DNA of 64,000 bases from Asterochloris sp. CNOR1. Taxonomy: Eukaryota; Chlorophyta; Trebouxiophyceae; Trebouxiales; Trebouxiaceae. The stretch's first letter is position 1, and each line of letters begins with the position of its first letter. The translations under genes were made by a program, and so were the position numbers. The stretch spans positions 248,001 to 312,000 of the forward strand of contig OZ017749.1 in assembly GCA_963969365.1 (NCBI GenBank), read 5' to 3'. The notes beneath the pieces were generated by a model. It worked only from the letters and a program-made list of their open reading frames with translations, was not told the DNA's origin and did no database searches. Of the stretch, positions 59,901 through 64,000 are shown one piece after another.

Positions 59901-62900
59901 CCTGAGATGTAACTCCCCCATGCCCTGCAGGCTCCCACCTGCAGCTGCACTGGCTGAGCCGGCCACGCACTGTACTGGTAGTGGCCAAGCCCTCGCCAGA
60001 GGTGCTGGTGTCGTTGGTCAATGTGGTCTTCTGGTTGCTTCAGCGAGATACCACTGTCTACGTGGAGCCCAGCATCTTCCACAGGATGACTGAGGTGACT
60101 GCCTGCCTTCTTATCCTGCTGTGCTCTGGCCTGCTACCAGTGGCAGTGTCTGCCATAACAGGGCAGAGATGCTGGCTTCTTCAGCTGCTGCGCTCTACTC
60201 AATTGGTCTTTTGCAACCTTAAAGAGACAGGGTTAAATTTTCTGCCACAGGACAGCAGAGCTGACCATCTTTAGGTGCTGTGCTTTGCCAGCCACAGGCG
60301 GGCCACGGTGACTGCTTGCCTTCTGCTGCTGCTGCACATTGTGTACAGACAAAGGGCAAGTAAGATGGCTTTGCATCTCACAGGTTGACTGAGGCGACTA
60401 CCTACTTGATTGTGCTGTTCATGGCGACAGCAATAAGGGCTTGCTGTTCCTGGTTTACATGCGAACCAAGCTGCTGCGAGGTCTTGACAGCAGCAGGGCT
60501 CAACAATGGGGGATCTGCGCAAGCCTGACCCCTGCACCTCTCTCCTGCTGCAGAGCATCAAGGTCACGACAGTGGAAGAATACAGGACAGGCACAATGAT
60601 TGCCCGACACTGCACCTCTCTCCCGCTGCAGAGCATCAACTCAGGATGCTGCCAGGTCTCAGGACAGGTTGACCTGGTTCCTGACCCCTGCACCTCTCCC
60701 CTGCTTGCAGAGCATCAAGGTCAGGACAGCAGCAGGTGTCAAGCCGAGCAACCTTGTGTTGAGCACGAGTCCAGGACGCTACCAGGTCTCAGGACAGGTT
60801 GACCTGATTCCTGACCCCTGCATCTCTCCCCTGCTTGCAGAGCATCAAGGTCAGGACAGCGGCAGGTGTCAAGCCGGGGAACCTTGTGACGTGGCTGCCC
60901 GAGCCTGAGACGGGCGAGATACCCCGCCCCGTGGCGGACAGGCTGGACTGGGTGATCACTCTGGGCGGGGACGGCACAGTCTTGTGGACGTGCTCCATCC
61001 TGGGCAACGGGCCGGTGCCCCCACTGGTGCCCTTTGCCATGGGGTCGCTAGGGTTCATGACACCCTTCGCCATGGACCGCATGCAGAAGGTCCTCACGAA
61101 GGTGAGGCTGTTGCCCCTGCTGGCGCCGTTTGCCATGGGGTCGCTAGGGTTCATGACACCCTTCGCCATGGACCGCATGCAGCAGGTCCTCACGAAGGTG
61201 GGCTGGCTGCTCTGGGGGCATGTGAGGCTGTTGCCCCTGCTGGCGCCGTCTGGCATGGGTTCGCTGGGTGTCGTGACACCCTCTGCCATGACCTGCATGC
61301 AGGATGCCTCATGCAGCAATGGGCACCTGGCCAGGCCACCTATTCTGCAGATGGCACTGCCTGGTAGCAGTTGTCAAGCTAGCTTGGCCTGCTTGTGAAG
61401 CCTGGCCATGCCTGCGTAACATGTGCACTGACAGGCTGGTGCTGGTGGTGACTTGAGGGACCAGTTCCACTGCCTGCAGATCATGGACGGCGGGTTCTCT
61501 CTCATGCTGCGCCACAGACTGCACTGCAAAATTGAGCGAGCCGACAACACTGGCTACCTAGGAGGTGAGGGACCTGCACCAGGCTCTTTCAATGCAGACT
61601 GCATCCCAGCAGATGTCAAGCTGCTTCATTGAGCAGCCTGCTGTCTTACAGCACTGTCAGGACTCCAGAGTAGAAGTCATGCCTGCCATGCCCCCCCACG
61701 TCAAAGAAACCCTCTGTGAGGCCTAGGGACCTGGGCTCAGATGGCCCCTGCATTGCCAGAGGCACAGCACACCACTGGTGGCCACACGCCGTGTCTGCAT
61801 GCAGCAGGCTGCCCTGCTGTGGCGTCTGGCTCCATGTGGTACCTGCCTGCACCCTGCAGCCAGCCCATCATACTTTGTGCTGAGCACACGGTGTGTGCAT
61901 GCACCTCCTGCAGCCAACCTCCCATTCCTGTGCTCAACACTCACACCTCATGCATGCGCCTCTGGCAATCGGCTGTCTCCATTGATGCTTACACCTCATG
62001 CACCCCTCTTCTAGCCAGTTTTGTGCTCCTTCATCTGGGCGCACATCCTGGGCATGCGTCACGATTCCCCGGCGCACCCTGCTGACTCCCGGCCGCTGCC
62101 GTGTGTGCAGACGGTTTTGTGCCTGTTGCAGATGTCAACACCGAGCTCGACGAGCAGGTGGTGCTGAACGAGGTGGTCATTGACCGGGGTGTCTCCCCCT
62201 TCCTGTGTAACCTGGAGTGCTACTGCGACGGGAACTTTGTGACCCACGTGCAAGGTGATGGGCTGATTGTGGCGACCCCCACAGGGTCCACAGCCTACAA
62301 CCTGGCAGCAGGGGGTTCCATGGTACACCCCCAGGTGAGTCTGTCATGAGCAACTCAATGTCTGGCTGCAGTGGGATCCATGGTGGGGGAGCCTTGAGGG
62401 GCGCATGTGCTGTGCCCAGCCTGGTGCTCCGGCGCTGTGTTCAACGCTTGCTGAGCTCATGCTGAGCAAGGTGGCCTATGTGACAGCGGACGCTGCTTGG
62501 TGAGGCTGGTTTCTTGACAGGAGCCTACCTGGCTGCAGGTGCCAGGCGTCCTCTTCACCCCCATCAACCCCCACTCGCTGTCTTCACGGCCGTTGATCCT
62601 TCCAGAGTCCATCCAGATCCGTGTGCGGGTGAGCTCTCACTCCGCTGCCTGCTGCAGGAGCCACCCAGGCTGCCTGCTGCAGGAGCCACCCAGGCTGCCT
62701 GCCTTTCCTAGTCACAGCCACATGCATGTCTAGCAGCCTCTGCAGAGAGTATTTTGCCCCCAGCCTGCTGCTGCCCCGCTCCTGAGGCAGACAGGACGGC
62801 AGGGGCCTGGAAGTTAGCTGTGTGCCTGACAGACACAAGGTCCTGACTCTGTCTGCCTGCAACTGCCATTCACTGAGGAGGGTCGGCAGGGCCACAGTTC

Positions 62901-63702
62901 AGACCTGGCTGCCCAACACACATGCCCCCTTCCAGGTGCCTCATGAAGCAGAGTAGGGGACTGGCGCCAATGTTGGTTGCAGTGACTGCCAGTGCTGCCA
63001 CAGGCTACTCCAGACAGGCAGCCAATGATGCAGCTGCTACCCGTGCTGCATACAGGCCCTTGACTGCCAGGCTGCACCTGTGCAGGTGCCTCACGACAGC
63101 CGGTCAGAGATGTGGTGTTCCTTTGACGGCAAGGACCGCCAGCGGCTGGCCCCTGGGGACTCTGTGTTGATATTCATGTCGCAGCACCCGATCCCCACCG
63201 TCTGCAAGCTGGACGCAAGCCACGACTGGTGAGCTGCACTTCCTTCGAGCAGCCATGAGGCAGCATGGGAGGCCAGGCTGTGGGGGCAGGCTGTAGATCC
63301 CAGCCCTGTGTGTGCGTGCCTGACTCAAGTGAGCAGCTGGTCCCAGCATAGGCAAGGGCACCTGTCACGCTTCCAGCACCGGCTGGTGAAGACGACGCTG
63401 CGTACCGTGCATGGCGTGCTCCACCAAGAACCAACAGGCACTGATTGGCTGCAATCCTTTGGCGTCCCCTGCAAAGCTAGGTTGCAGACGGGCACTGATC
63501 TGTAGTGCCGCTCTGCAGGTTCCTTAGCATGTCAGATGGACTCCACTGGAATCTAAGGTGAGCCTGCTGCGTGGCACCCCTGCTTGTCCAGCCCTTCACG
63601 CCAGCCCCTGGGTGCACTGCCCAGCTGGCAGGCATGCTGCGCTGCACTTGCCAAGCCCCGCCGCCCTGCTGCAGGAAGCGTCAGGCTGGAGCCGGGAAGT
63701 AG
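53904..63702 (+). CDS. NADK: NAD kinase (plant NADK2-like) with long N-terminal extension
   Basis: Eighteen exons join in phase to about 961 residues: 53904-53946, 54429-54546, 55080-55285, 55805-55974, 56238-56339, 56582-56767, 57313-57417, 57958-58368, 58655-58879, 59422-59707, 59931-60094, 60841-61101, 61480-61564, 62111-62334, 62539-62628, 63086-63228, 63519-63557, 63675-63702. The kinase domain (last 340 residues) has [75 protein letters not shown] and [10 protein letters not shown], the NADK nucleotide-binding and catalytic motifs. The enzyme makes NADP from NAD with ATP. The first 617 residues start with a probable coiled coil ([20 protein letters not shown]), then are S/P/G-rich and low in complexity, with a poly-Q run near the end. 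Plant NADK2 also has a long N-terminal region with regulatory calmodulin binding; no such site could be identified here. Confidence 0.92.
59190..59440 (+). repeat. Acceptor-side exon echoes before NADK exon 10
   Basis: A segment around the acceptor (GTGGTC.CTTGC.CTGCAG then GC.GG.CAGGAC) occurs with boundaries near 59198, 59308 and 59421, about 110-113 bases apart. Only the last is used in the protein model. Confidence 0.85.
60530..60890 (+). repeat. Acceptor-side exon echoes before NADK exon 12, four copies
   Basis: TGCAG followed by AGCATCAA occurs with boundaries at 60553, 60631, 60710 and 60840. The third copy repeats about 45 bases of the following exon nearly perfectly; the first two are shorter and more diverged. 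Confidence 0.92.
61025..61312 (+). repeat. Donor-side exon echoes after NADK exon 12, three copies
   Basis: The exon end coding for [18 protein letters not shown] and its donor (boundary 61101) recurs 96 bases downstream almost unchanged (boundary 61197). A third, worn copy ends near 61310. Confidence 0.92.
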
Positions 63703-64000
63703 TCCCGTTTCCGTCCAGTCCTAGAATGCAGCTGCAGCGCTGCATGTCTCAGTTCAGCCAACCATTCGCTTGCTCAGGGGGTTTAGGACCCCCTGCCAGC
63801 ACTCAGTAGACTAGAGCTCACTGCTTGCTAGTAGCCTGTACGTCTGACAGCTCTGTGGCGGCCAAGTCATCCATAGTATCAGGTGCATGGGCCATGCCCC
63901 CCTTTGGACACAGTCAACAGCCTTTGCATCAGCCACTCCTCTATCAACTGTACCAACCGCATCAGCCCACAGCACCTCTTGTTGACTCACATGACTGCAT
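63703..64000. other. Region after NADK stop
   Basis: Probable 3' UTR and intergenic sequence. No coding frame or polyadenylation signal could be recognised before the window ends. Confidence 0.4.

Overview
The window looks like nuclear DNA of a green plant-lineage organism, most likely a chlorophyte (green) alga. The evidence is the gene set and gene structure: an At1g57770-type plastid carotenoid-isomerase-like protein, two SPX phosphate-sensor proteins (one with a RING finger), an AP2 domain, a PrxQ peroxiredoxin, an exocyst SEC5 and a plant NADK2-like NAD kinase. Every gene is split into many short exons with strong GTGAG donors and TGCAG acceptors. No bacterial operons, rRNA, tRNA or CRISPR arrays were seen. 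A species cannot be named from this alone.

Layout. 1-3,094: no gene recognised. 3,095-9,985 (+): CRTISO-like FAD oxidoreductase, 13 exons resolved. 10,348-12,628 (-): GT90 (CAP10/POGLUT-type) glycosyltransferase, convergent with it. 13,887-~17,915 (+): SPX-RING E3 ligase (NLA type), possibly extending to 18,455. 18,490-24,603 (+): one gene joining an FCP1-like HAD phosphatase to a PHOSPHO1-like HAD phosphatase. ~25,500-36,080 (-): long unassigned gene with an AP2 domain, an alanine-rich exon of about 690 codons and a region resembling DUF3987. 36,619-38,040 (+): PrxQ. 38,233-42,217 (+): single-domain SPX protein. 42,700-~53,441 (-): exocyst SEC5. 53,904-63,702 (+): NAD kinase with an extension of about 617 residues.

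There is a phosphate theme. Two SPX proteins (inositol-pyrophosphate sensors in known plants and fungi) lie 20 kb apart. One is followed head-to-tail, with almost no spacer, by a PHOSPHO-type phosphatase, and plant members of that family (PS2/PECP1) are induced by phosphate starvation. A working link is inference; the order and distances are seen.

The most unusual structural signal is genome-level. At least a dozen introns contain tandem or near-tandem echoes of the adjoining exon edge together with its splice site. These are donor-type after 5,090, 6,847, 7,816, 15,993, 20,516, 21,057 and 61,101, and acceptor-type before 5,911, 19,906, 59,422 and 60,841. Similar cases occur on the minus strand in the AP2 and SEC5 genes. 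Introns here appear to have grown by repeated duplication across exon-intron junctions.
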